In this document: in pieces, positions 42,608 through 50,798 of the stretch
How positions within the stretch are numbered: position 1 is the stretch's first letter
Layout of the letters: every line of letters starts with the position of its first letter
NCBI RefSeq assembly: GCF_014530035.1
Contig: NZ_JACVMX010000005.1
Span: 62,001-126,000 of the forward strand
Direction of reading: 5' to 3'
DNA: 64,000 nucleotides
From: Leucobacter sp. cx-328
GTDB taxonomy: Bacteria > Actinomycetota > Actinomycetes > Actinomycetales > Microbacteriaceae
Notes under the pieces: generated by a model
What the model was told of the DNA's origin: nothing
The model's database searches: none
The model's input: the letters and a program-made list of their open reading frames with translations, nothing else
Translations under genes and position numbers: made by a program

Positions 42608-43699
42608 ATGACTCTTGAATTCCGTCCAGGCCTCGAACATGTCGCGGCATACCGCGCGGGCAAAGCCGCCCCGGTGTCGGCGTCAGGTCAGAGCTACAAG
42701 CTCTCCTCAAATGAAAACCCCTACCCGCCGCTCGAATCCGTTCAGCGCCGCGTTGCCGCGTGCCTGCCCGACGCGATCTACCGCTACCCCAGCATCGCCG
42801 CCGAGTCGGTGGTGAATGCCCTTGCCGCACGCTTCGACGTTGCAGCGAACAACATCGCGCTGGGCGCTGGTTCCGTTGAAGTCGCTGCCCAGATCATCCA
42901 CGCACTTACCGGCCCGGGTGACGAGGTGATGTACGCATGGCGCTCGTTTGAGGCCTACCCGATTCTTACGCGCGTTGCAGGCGCTGTGCCGGTTGAGGTT
43001 CCGCTCGATGCTGATGCGCGCCACGATCTGCCGGCTATGGCCGCTGCGGTCACTGATCGAACTCGCGTCGTCTTCGTGTGCAACCCAAATAACCCGACCG
43101 GCACGGTCATCACACAGTCAGAGCTCGATGCGTTCCTCGCCGCCGTTCCCCGAAATGTGCTCGTCGTGATTGACGAAGCGTACGTACACTTTGATCGCAA
43201 CGCTGACTCCCCGAGTGGCATCGCCGAGTTTAAAAAGCACCCGAACGTCGCCGTGCTACACACCTTCTCGAAGGCATATGGTCTCGCCGGTTTGCGCATC
43301 GGTTACGCGATTGCGCCCACCGATGTCGCCGAGGCACTGCGCAAGGTATCGGTGCCGTTCGCAGTCACCGCACTCGCTCAGGAGGCCGCGGTCGCACCTC
43401 TCGAAGCCGAAGACGAACTCGGGGCGCGGATCAGCGACATCGTCACCTCACGCGAGCAGCTGACCGACGCCCTGCGAGCACTGGGTCTTCCGCTTGTCGC
43501 ATCACAGGCGAACTTCGTTTGGCTGTCGCTCGGTACAGACAGTGCACGATTCAACGCGGCGCTCGAGTCCAACGGTATTTCTGCTCGCACGTTTGCGGGC
43601 GAGGGCATCCGCATCTCGATCGGTAACGCAGCCGAAAACGAGGCGGTCATCGCAGCACTCACACAGGAAATCACGAACGGTAACGCGTCAACGGCATAG
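42608..43699 (+). CDS. hisC: Histidinol-phosphate aminotransferase-like PLP enzyme
   Basis: The 363-residue fold type I aminotransferase has KLSSNENPYPP at the N-terminus, GAGSVEVAAQII, NPNNPTG, DEAYVHF, and the PLP lysine in TFSKAYGLAGLRIGYA. The C-terminal Arg motif is GEGIRISIGN. These fit HisC, which converts imidazole acetol phosphate to histidinol phosphate with glutamate. No other his gene is near, and HisC homologues in actinobacteria may act on aromatic amino acids instead (AroAT/Pat). Both remain possible. The divergent Lrp-type regulator supports an amino-acid role. Confidence 0.87.
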   Translation: MTLEFRPGLEHVAAYRAGKAAPVSASGQSYKLSSNENPYPPLESVQRRVAACLPDAIYRYPSIAAESVVNALAARFDVAANNIALGAGSVEVAAQIIHALTGPGDEVMYAWRSFEAYPILTRVAGAVPVEVPLDADARHDLPAMAAAVTDRTRVVFVCNPNNPTGTVITQSELDAFLAAVPRNVLVVIDEAYVHFDRNADSPSGIAEFKKHPNVAVLHTFSKAYGLAGLRIGYAIAPTDVAEALRKVSVPFAVTALAQEAAVAPLEAEDELGARISDIVTSREQLTDALRALGLPLVASQANFVWLSLGTDSARFNAALESNGISARTFAGEGIRISIGNAAENEAVIAALTQEITNGNASTA

Positions 43700-43976
43700 C
43701 TCGACTACGCCTATTTCAGCGTGCTCACCCGCAATGTTTTTGCTCTGTGCAGCGTGTGACAACTTCCAGAGCAAACCTTAAATAGCTGTACAAGTTGTAT
43801 AGCCATCGCGAAACTACGACCGCCGAACAGCTACACATGTCTAGCAAACAAAGAACATGTTTACAGTGCAGCGGCTCGCCGTTACGCTCAACCACCAGGG
43901 ACGGCGTTGTCCCAGTACTTACCGGTACTAGCGCCGTGTCGACCCATTCTGACCATCCACAGTAAATGAGGACATC
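43700..43976. other. 277-bp intergenic region before the ABC importer
   Basis: No gene is seen. The stretch is AT-richer than its neighbours and has two copies of the palindrome ACATGT (near 43835 and 43855), a small hairpin GGGAC-(6)-GTCCC at 43899-43914 and a dyad AGTAC-(6)-GTACT at 43915-43930. These could belong to a leader or operator for the importer, but I cannot match a known riboswitch. Confidence 0.4.
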
Positions 43977-44990
43977 ATGGCCAACCACAAGCTCCGCGGC
44001 AGGACCTTTGCCGCAGCAGGCGTAGCCCTCTCGGCTGCACTTCTCCTGGGCGCATGCTCATCGAACGCCGGCAATGACGCCGGCACAGGCGACGAAAAGT
44101 CGTTCAAGGTAGGCATCAGCCAGTTCGTTCAGCACCCCGCGCTCGACTCCGCAAGCGAAGGTTTCAAGCAGGCCTTCTTCGACGCGGGATATGTTGAGGG
44201 CGAGACCATCACATTCGACGAGCAGAACGCGAACGGCGAGGTTCCAACTGCGACGACGATCTCACAGACCTTCGCCACCTCGAATCTCGATCTTGCGATC
44301 GCAATCGCCACCCCGTCGGCACAGGCGCTGCTGCAGAACAACACTGACATTCCGTTGCTCTTCGCAGCCGTCACTGACCCTGTTGCAACCGGTCTGCTCG
44401 AAAGCAACGAGAAGCCCGGTGCAAACATGACCGGTGTCAGCGATATGAACCCGGTCGCCGATCAGATCGATCTCATCACCGAGATCAAGCCTGAAACGAA
44501 GCGCATCGGCATCGTCTACGGTTCGGGCGAGGCAAACTCAGAGGTGCAGGTCGCACTCGCCAAGGAAGCCGCGCAGGAACGCGGTCTCGAGATCGTCGCA
44601 ACCTCGATCACCAACGCTTCCGAGCTGAAGCAGGCAGTTGAGGCGCTCAGCGACATCGATGCGATCTACACCCCGAGCGATAACCTCGTTGCATCGGGCC
44701 TCGGCTCGCTCATCTCGGTGGCTGAGGATCGCGGCATCCTCGTTGTCGGCGCAGACTCCACCCACGTTGAGGGCGGGGCAGTCGCAACTCTCGGTATCGA
44801 CTATCTGAAGCTCGGTCACCAGGCTGGCGAGATGGCGCTTCGTATCCTTGAGGATGGCGCGGATCCCGCGACCATGCCCGTTGAGTCGCAGAAGGAGCTT
44901 TCGCTCGTTGTGAACCCGGAAGCTGCGAAGCGTCAGGGTGTGGAAATCCCGGCGGCTCTCCTCGAGCGCGCTGACAGCGTCATCGAGTAA
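43977..44990 (+). CDS. ABC transporter substrate-binding lipoprotein (TrpX-like family)
   Basis: The 337-residue protein has a lipoprotein signal with the lipobox LLLGAC at about residue 27, followed by a Ser/Asn/Gly-rich linker. The mature part fits the ABC_sub_bind family (PF04392, type I periplasmic fold): KVGISQFVQHPALDSASEGF, TPSAQALLQNNTDIPLLFAAVTDP, IGIVYGSGEANS and IYTPSDNLVASGL. The streptococcal members with matching permeases and ATPases import tryptophan; the ligand here is not proven. GAGGA precedes the ATG by 5-6 nt. The gene is first in a three-gene operon with permease and ATPase. Confidence 0.87.
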   Translation: MANHKLRGRTFAAAGVALSAALLLGACSSNAGNDAGTGDEKSFKVGISQFVQHPALDSASEGFKQAFFDAGYVEGETITFDEQNANGEVPTATTISQTFATSNLDLAIAIATPSAQALLQNNTDIPLLFAAVTDPVATGLLESNEKPGANMTGVSDMNPVADQIDLITEIKPETKRIGIVYGSGEANSEVQVALAKEAAQERGLEIVATSITNASELKQAVEALSDIDAIYTPSDNLVASGLGSLISVAEDRGILVVGADSTHVEGGAVATLGIDYLKLGHQAGEMALRILEDGADPATMPVESQKELSLVVNPEAAKRQGVEIPAALLERADSVIE

Positions 44991-44992
44991 TC

Positions 44993-45952
44993 GTGATCGG
45001 TGCACTGGAAATTGGACTCCTCTATGGAGTCATGGCGCTCGGTGTCTATCTGACCTTCCGAGTGCTGAACTTCCCTGATCTCACGGTTGACGGAAGTTTC
45101 ACGACGGGCGGCGCTGTCGCTGCGTCCATGATCGTGGCTGGTCAGAGCCCGCTGCTCGCAACCCTTGCGGGTGCGGCAGCGGGCGTGGTCGCCGGCATTG
45201 TGACGGGTCTGCTCCACACGAAGGGCCGCATCGACGGACTCCTCGCCGGCATCCTCACCATGATCGCGCTCTGGTCGATCAACCTACGAATCATGGGCAA
45301 AGCAAACGTGCCACTCCTCCGCGAGGAGACGATCATGTCGCCGCTTCGCGACAACGGCTGGATCGGCAAGACATGGATCGCTGTCGTCATCTTCATCGTT
45401 GCGGTCTTCCTCGTGAAGCTCGCACTTGACTGGTTCCTCTCGACTGACCTCGGTCTCGCGATTCAGGCAACGGGTAACAACGAACAAATGATCCGCTCGT
45501 TCGGTGTAAGTACCGACCGCATGAAGATCCTCACCCTTGCGCTTTCGAACGGCTTCGTCGCACTGGCAGGCGCGGTCATCGCGCAGTACCAGGGCTTCGC
45601 AGACATCAGCATGGGCATCGGTATCATCCTCATCGGTCTCGCATCGGTGATCCTTGGCCAGGCAGTGCTCGGCCAGCGAAACATTTTCATGGCAAGCCTT
45701 GCCGTACTTGTTGGTTCGGTTCTCTACCGAATGATCATCTTCATTGCGCTGTCGGCTGGCCTGAACCCGAACGATATGCGCGCGGTCACCGCTGTGCTCG
45801 TCGTGCTCGCGCTGCTGCTGCCGCGTTGGGGCTTCCTCAAGAAGATCCCGGCGTGGAGCAACCGTGGCAACACGAGGCCGAAGGACCAGGGTCCAGATCC
45901 GGTGATCTCAGCGACCACCGGCGTCAAGGTCCCCGTAGCGGGAGGGAAGTAA
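44993..45952 (+). CDS. ABC importer permease (TrpY-like)
   Basis: The 319-residue protein has about eight membrane helices. Signatures such as LYGVMALGVYLTFRVLNFPDLTVDGSF near the start and GLAIQATGNNEQMIRSFGVST in the cytoplasmic loop are typical of branched-chain/simple-sugar-like permeases that pair with PF04392 binding proteins. The C-terminus ends in a polar tail. It starts at GTG, two bases after the binding-protein stop, and is followed four bases later by the ATPase, so all three are co-transcribed. Confidence 0.87.
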   Translation: MIGALEIGLLYGVMALGVYLTFRVLNFPDLTVDGSFTTGGAVAASMIVAGQSPLLATLAGAAAGVVAGIVTGLLHTKGRIDGLLAGILTMIALWSINLRIMGKANVPLLREETIMSPLRDNGWIGKTWIAVVIFIVAVFLVKLALDWFLSTDLGLAIQATGNNEQMIRSFGVSTDRMKILTLALSNGFVALAGAVIAQYQGFADISMGIGIILIGLASVILGQAVLGQRNIFMASLAVLVGSVLYRMIIFIALSAGLNPNDMRAVTAVLVVLALLLPRWGFLKKIPAWSNRGNTRPKDQGPDPVISATTGVKVPVAGGK

Positions 45953-45956
45953 GCAC

Positions 45957-46748
45957 ATGCTGCACATCGACAAGATTTCGAAGACCTTCTTCCCCGGCAC
46001 GATCAATGAGCGCAAGGCACTCGTAGACGTGAGCCTGCGACTGAGCCAGGGCGATTTCGTTACGGTGATTGGTTCAAACGGTGCGGGCAAGTCCACGCTG
46101 CTAAACGCAGTTGCTGGCCGCTACCTCATCGACACAGGCTCACTCACCATCGACGGCAAGCAAGTCGCAAAGCTCAAGGAGTACCAGCGCGCAAAGTACG
46201 TCGGTCGCGTCTTCCAGGACCCGATGGCGGGAACTGCTCCCGATCTCACGATCGAGCAGAACCTGTCGCTGGCACTCAAGCGCGGACAGTCCCGCGGCCT
46301 CGGCGCAGGACGCACCAAGGCCCGCCGCGAGCTATTCGTCGAGGAGCTGAAGTCGCTTGAGCTCGGCCTTGAGAACAGGCTCACGGCCAAGGTGGGCCTG
46401 TTGTCGGGTGGCCAGCGTCAGGCGCTCTCGCTGCTCATGGCAGGCTTTACGCAGCCCAGTATCCTGCTTCTGGACGAGCACACCGCGGCGCTCGATCCGC
46501 AGCGTGCGGCGCTCGTGACGAACCTCACGGAGCGCATTGTGGCGGCGGATCGCCTCACCACTCTCATGGTCACTCACAACATGGAGCAGGCGCTCCAGCT
46601 GGGTAACCGCCTCATCATGATGCACGAGGGACGGATTGTGTTCCAGGCCTCCGAGGAGGAGAAGAAGCACCTCACGGTACCGGCACTGCTCTCAGAGTTT
46701 GCCAAGATCAAGGGCGCAAGCTTCGACGATCGCGCACTCCTGGCGTAG
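45957..46748 (+). CDS. ABC importer ATP-binding protein (TrpZ-like)
   Basis: The 263-residue ATPase has Walker A GSNGAGKST, a Q-loop at GRVFQDPMAG, signature LLSGGQRQALSLL, Walker B ILLLDEHTAALDP, and the switch His in VTHNMEQAL. The Glu-His in LDEHTAALDP, in place of LDEPTSALDP, is as seen in the family that pairs with PF04392-type binding proteins. It ends the operon; repeat R3 lies 43 bp beyond and may act as its terminator. Confidence 0.9.
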   Translation: MLHIDKISKTFFPGTINERKALVDVSLRLSQGDFVTVIGSNGAGKSTLLNAVAGRYLIDTGSLTIDGKQVAKLKEYQRAKYVGRVFQDPMAGTAPDLTIEQNLSLALKRGQSRGLGAGRTKARRELFVEELKSLELGLENRLTAKVGLLSGGQRQALSLLMAGFTQPSILLLDEHTAALDPQRAALVTNLTERIVAADRLTTLMVTHNMEQALQLGNRLIMMHEGRIVFQASEEEKKHLTVPALLSEFAKIKGASFDDRALLA

Positions 46749-46791
46749 TTTCAGCCACCCGCTCTACCCGCCCAGCCACCCGCTGAGCACC

Positions 46792-46887
46792 TCAACCCCG
46801 CGAGAACGTCCCTTTCTCCCGAAAACCCGAGTTTCTACACGTAGAAACGGGTCATCTCGAGAGAAACGGGCCATCTCGCGGGGTTGA
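46792..46887. repeat. Palindromic intergenic repeat R3 (best-formed copy)
   Basis: The element is 96 bp with perfect 12-bp terminal inverted repeats, TCAACCCCGCGA and TCGCGGGGTTGA. Inside lie GAGAACGTCCCTTTCTC paired roughly with GAGAAACGGGCCATCTC, and a centre ACCCGAGTTTCTAC/GTAGAAACGGGT. The entire element can fold into one long hairpin with small bulges. It lies between the convergent ABC ATPase and response-regulator genes. Confidence 0.9.
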
Positions 46888-46919
46888 CTCCGTGTAACCT
46901 TCGGCCGATGCAAACCTAG

Positions 46920-47579
46920 TTACCGAATCGCGCCAGACTTCCGCGCGGCAGCGACAGCAGCGGTTCGTGATGAGACCCCGAGCTTCGTATAGATGTGCGC
47001 GAGGTGAGTCTTCACCGTCGCTTCGGAAATGATGAGCTCATTCGCGATCCGCGTATTGGATTTGCCTTGGGCGACCAGCGTGAGCACCTCGGCCTCGCGT
47101 GCGCTCAAGCTTTCCTGCGGTGCGCGCAGCCGGGCGAGCAGGCGGCCAGCGATCGCAGGAGCGAGCGCGCTCTCCCCCGCTGCGGCCGCGCGGATCGCGG
47201 CAACGAGTTCCTCCGGAGGAGCGTCCTTCAACAGGTACCCGCTCGCGCCAGCTTCGACCGCACCGAGAATGTCTCCGTCGGTGTCGTAGTTCGTGAGCAC
47301 GAGCACGGCTGGCGGATCGGCCAAGGCTCGAATCTCCCGAGTCGCATCGGCCCCGTTCACCGGTGCTCCGGCTCCAGCTGCGCCGGCGCCCGCCGAGACT
47401 GCACCAAACTGCAGGTCCATCAGCACAACGTCTGGCCGCAACTCGGCTGCCGCCCGCACCGCATCAGCTGGGGTGGCTGCGTCACCGACAACAGTGAATT
47501 CGGGTTCGCCCTCCAGGAGGGCACGAATCCCTGCGCGCACTACGGGATGATCATCTGCCAACACGATACGCATCGTCAT
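46920..47579 (-). CDS. NarL/LuxR-family response regulator with Gly/Ala insert
   Basis: The 219-residue regulator has a receiver domain (VLADDHPVVRAGI; phospho-acceptor Asp55 in DVVLMDL; Lys in LLKDAPP) and a C-terminal LuxR-type helix-turn-helix (LSAREAEVLTLVAQGKSN, SEATVKTHLAHIYTKLGV). Straight after the phosphorylated Asp there is an unusual ~18-residue Gly/Ala-rich insert (GAVSAGAGAAGAGAPVNG). ATG 47579 overlaps the kinase stop as TGATG; a GTG three bases upstream is an alternative. The regulator and kinase form an operon, divergent from an ABC transporter that it probably controls. Confidence 0.92.
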   Translation of the reverse strand: MTMRIVLADDHPVVRAGIRALLEGEPEFTVVGDAATPADAVRAAAELRPDVVLMDLQFGAVSAGAGAAGAGAPVNGADATREIRALADPPAVLVLTNYDTDGDILGAVEAGASGYLLKDAPPEELVAAIRAAAAGESALAPAIAGRLLARLRAPQESLSAREAEVLTLVAQGKSNTRIANELIISEATVKTHLAHIYTKLGVSSRTAAVAAARKSGAIR

Positions 47580-48790
47580 CACACTGCCTCTCTGGGAAGG
47601 GTTGCCGAGAGCACGGTACCGTGCCCTGGCGCCGAATCAATCTCCATAGCACCACCGAGCTGCAATACACGCTCTTCGATGGCACGGATCCCGAAGGAAT
47701 CTCGCGAGGGGTTGCTTGCCTGCATGACCTGCAAGTCAAACCCACTGCCATCATCTGCGACGCTCAAGCGCACGCCGCCGTCATCGGATTCGGCGAGGAT
47801 GATGCGTGCGTGATCCGCGCCAGAGTGCTTGACCACGTTCGACATCGCTCCCTGCGCGATGCGCAAAAGCGCTGTGCTGGCATCCATGCTCAACTCGCGG
47901 GACTCTATCTCAGGGGCAATGTCGACGACCACGAGGATGCCCGTGCGGCGACTCTGATCAGCCGCGAGCCGTCGGAGCGCGTCAGCGAGACCGTTCGACA
48001 GCGTCTCTGGGGTGAGCGCACGAATAATCTGTCGGGTATCGGCAAGGCTCTCAGCAGCCGTCTCGCGTGCGAGTCGGAGGTACCCGAGACCGGGCTCCGG
48101 TGTCGTACGTTCGGCCGCGTGCAACAGCATCTGAATGCTCGACAGCCCTTGCGCGACGGTGTCGTGGATATCGCGGGCAAGCCGCGCACGTTCTTCGGAG
48201 GCGCCCTGTTCGCGCTCGGTTGCGGCGAGCTGTTCGCGGGTCGCAAGGAGCTCTTGCACGAGGGCTTCACGCTCGTGCGCCTCACGTGTAAGTCGTCGAT
48301 AGCCATACCCGATGAAGGTGGCGACAACCGCACCGACGATGGGCCCAATAACTCCCCCAAAGCTGAACCCGAGGTGCAGGCCAAGTGCGAGCACTGCGAT
48401 TCCCGTCGTGACGATGACGGTGATGAGTCCGCCGGGCGACGGCAACACATGCAAGTAGAGGAAGAAGAGCGGGAATACGAGGTAGGCACCCTCGGGTGAC
48501 AGCCACACAAGGACAGTCCAAAGCAGTGTCAGCGCTGCCACCCACGCGACCGCCTGCGATGTACGGGCAGCAGGTGAGCGCGTCTCACGGAGGTGCCCAA
48601 ACACAGCACCGCCAGCATAGACCGCAAGGAAGCCGACCGCGATAATCAGCACCGGGAGGAAATGCCCAGAGCTCGACAGATAGCTCGTTGCAACGGGCAA
48701 GACGAGCAGGCCAAGCAGCAGCACGTGCAGCCCGAGGCGGAGCCCGGCAAAGACCGGTGACAGGGTGGCGTGCTCGCGTGAGTGACTCAT
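47579..48790 (-). CDS. Membrane sensor histidine kinase, HisKA_3 type
   Basis: The 403-residue kinase has five or six membrane helices in residues 15-165, a short coiled linker (EREALVQELLATREQLAATE), then the dimerisation box with His209 in ARDIHDTVAQGL, and an HATPase domain with NVVKHSGADHA and SVADDGSGFDL. There is no separate extracellular sensor domain, as in intramembrane-sensing kinases that respond to cell-envelope stress. It is upstream of, and overlapping with, its response regulator. The adjacent divergent ABC transporter is the likely regulated target. Confidence 0.92.
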   Translation of the reverse strand: MSHSREHATLSPVFAGLRLGLHVLLLGLLVLPVATSYLSSSGHFLPVLIIAVGFLAVYAGGAVFGHLRETRSPAARTSQAVAWVAALTLLWTVLVWLSPEGAYLVFPLFFLYLHVLPSPGGLITVIVTTGIAVLALGLHLGFSFGGVIGPIVGAVVATFIGYGYRRLTREAHEREALVQELLATREQLAATEREQGASEERARLARDIHDTVAQGLSSIQMLLHAAERTTPEPGLGYLRLARETAAESLADTRQIIRALTPETLSNGLADALRRLAADQSRRTGILVVVDIAPEIESRELSMDASTALLRIAQGAMSNVVKHSGADHARIILAESDDGGVRLSVADDGSGFDLQVMQASNPSRDSFGIRAIEERVLQLGGAMEIDSAPGHGTVLSATLPREAV

Positions 48791-48960
48791 GACGCTTCCA
48801 GGTTACGCCGTTACCCACGTCTCGTCATCATCCATTCGGATGACCCCGCATCAGCCGATATGAGCTGCGAAAGACCGGGTATGCGGCCGATGTTTGAAGC
48901 CCGAAACTTCGCGATTCTTGAATGGTGGCCGCGCACCAAGCGCGACCGGAAGGAGTTATC

Positions 48961-50082
48961 GTGTTCGTTGCTTGGAGAGACCTGCGGTTTGCGCGGGGTC
49001 GCTTCTTCCTCATCGGAACCGTGGTGGCACTCATCACGCTACTCGTCGGTTTCCTTTCGGGACTCACCGGCGGCCTAGCATCACAGAACATTTCTGCGGT
49101 GCTGCAGCTGCCTGGGGAGCGCGTGGTGCTGCAAAACCCTGGTGATGGCGCCCCTGACTATGCCACCTCGTCAATCTCGAACGAAACTGGCGAAGCCTGG
49201 ATCGCGGCAGACGGCGTCGAAACCGTGCTCCCCCTCGGCATCGCGCAGGCGCGCGCTGAAAACACGAGCGGGTCGGCAACTGCGGCTGAGGGCACGGTTG
49301 GCGTCGCCCTGTTCGGCATGTCAGAGGCATCTGAGAAAGACGGCACCACCGGTTCGGTCTTTGATCTCACCCCGGCAAAGTCTGGCGAGGTCGGACTCTC
49401 GCAGGGCGCGGCCGATGAGCTTGGTGCGAAGGTGGGCGATACGCTCACCATCATCGGCTCCGAATTTACGGTTGCGAAGATCGGCTCCGAGGCGTGGTAC
49501 AGCCACACGCCGGTCGTCGCAATGGACCACGGCGATTGGGCAATGTCGAACGCAAAGCTCGGCGGCACAGGCGCGCCAACGGCGCTGCTGGTGTCTGGCG
49601 CTGAGGGATCCGCGCCCGATTGGGACGGCATTGCCGCCGATACCGGCACGACCGTCAAGACTCCGATCATGTCACTGTCCGCGCTCTCGACGTTTAAGTC
49701 AGAGATCGGATCTCTTGGACTCATGATCGCAATGCTCTTCGGCATCTCTGCCCTCGTTGTCGGCGCATTCTTCACCGTCTGGACGATGCAGCGAGCTGGC
49801 GATGTCGCGGTGCTCAAGGCGCTTGGCGCCTCGAACGCTTCACTCATCAAGGATGCGCTCGGCCAGGCACTCGTCGTCCTCATCGCGGGCATCGGCATCG
49901 GCATCCTCGCGGTGACTGGGCTCGGACTTCTCGCAGGGCAGGCGCTGCCGTTCCTGCTGAGTCCGCTCACCACCGTGCTTCCCGCGCTCATCATGGCCGT
50001 CCTCGGCCTCGCAGGAGCCGCATTCGCACTCCGTACCGTCACCAAAGCTGATCCACTCGTAGCACTTGGGAGCCACCGATGA
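48961..50082 (+). CDS. FtsX/MacB-type ABC transporter permease
   Basis: The 373-residue protein has one N-terminal membrane helix (FFLIGTVVALITLLVGFLSG), a large extracytoplasmic domain and three C-terminal helices, the standard FtsX layout. The motif AVLKALGASNASLIKDALGQALVV is the typical coupling and membrane loop. The GTG at 48961 follows AAGGAG by 5 nt. Its gene overlaps the ATPase gene by four bases. Transporters of this kind export peptides or lipids or confer antimicrobial-peptide resistance; the substrate here is unknown. Confidence 0.88.
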   Translation: MFVAWRDLRFARGRFFLIGTVVALITLLVGFLSGLTGGLASQNISAVLQLPGERVVLQNPGDGAPDYATSSISNETGEAWIAADGVETVLPLGIAQARAENTSGSATAAEGTVGVALFGMSEASEKDGTTGSVFDLTPAKSGEVGLSQGAADELGAKVGDTLTIIGSEFTVAKIGSEAWYSHTPVVAMDHGDWAMSNAKLGGTGAPTALLVSGAEGSAPDWDGIAADTGTTVKTPIMSLSALSTFKSEIGSLGLMIAMLFGISALVVGAFFTVWTMQRAGDVAVLKALGASNASLIKDALGQALVVLIAGIGIGILAVTGLGLLAGQALPFLLSPLTTVLPALIMAVLGLAGAAFALRTVTKADPLVALGSHR

Positions 50083-50798
50083 TTGAACTACAGAACGTCA
50101 CCCTCACCTTCCCCGACGGCGACAGCCGAGTCACCGCGGTCGACAACGTCACCCTCACCGCGCCAGCTGGCAAGGTGACCGGTATCACCGGCCCGTCTGG
50201 CTCAGGTAAGTCTTCGATCCTTGCGGTCGCTTCGACACTCATCCGGCCTGACAGCGGAAGCGTCTTGCTCAGTAGCGCGAAACACTCCACCGTCGACGCG
50301 GCGAAACTCTCGCTCGAAGACGCAGCGGCGCTTCGTCGCGATCGCATCGGCATCGTGTTCCAGCAGTCGAATCTGCTTCCGTCCCTCACCGCTCGCGAGC
50401 AGTTGCTCGTCATGGCAGAGCTCGGGGGTGCGGATCGTCGCACCAGGCGCACGCAGATCACCGGCCGCGTCGACGAACTCCTCGCAGCCGTCGGCCTTGC
50501 TGAGCACGCAAGCAAGCGCCCGCATCAGCTCTCGGGCGGCCAGCGCCAGCGCATCGCGATCGCTCGCGCGCTCGTGCAGGAGCCGGATGCGCTCCTCGTC
50601 GATGAACCGACGAGCGCGCTTGATCAGGAGCGCGGTGCAGAAATCATGCAGCTCATCGCTGACCTCACCCACGAACGCGGCACCGCAACTCTGCTGGTGA
50701 CACACGACCTCGTTCATCGTGGCACGCTCGATGAGCTCGTCACCGTGGTTGACGGGCGCATCGCAGCCGACAGCCTCGCAGGCAGCGCGGCTGCCTAG
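50079..50798 (+). CDS. ABC transporter ATP-binding protein (MacB/LolD type)
   Basis: The 239-residue ATPase shows Walker A GPSGSGKSS, Q-loop VFQQSNLLPSLTARE, signature LSGGQRQRIAIARAL, Walker B ALLVDEPTSALDQ and the His of VTHDLVH. This set is characteristic of ATPases that pair with FtsX-like permeases. It overlaps the permease stop (ATGA). Its stop codon is directly adjacent to the stop of the convergent PHP gene with no intervening base and no terminator that I can see. Confidence 0.92.
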   Translation: MIELQNVTLTFPDGDSRVTAVDNVTLTAPAGKVTGITGPSGSGKSSILAVASTLIRPDSGSVLLSSAKHSTVDAAKLSLEDAAALRRDRIGIVFQQSNLLPSLTAREQLLVMAELGGADRRTRRTQITGRVDELLAAVGLAEHASKRPHQLSGGQRQRIAIARALVQEPDALLVDEPTSALDQERGAEIMQLIADLTHERGTATLLVTHDLVHRGTLDELVTVVDGRIAADSLAGSAAA

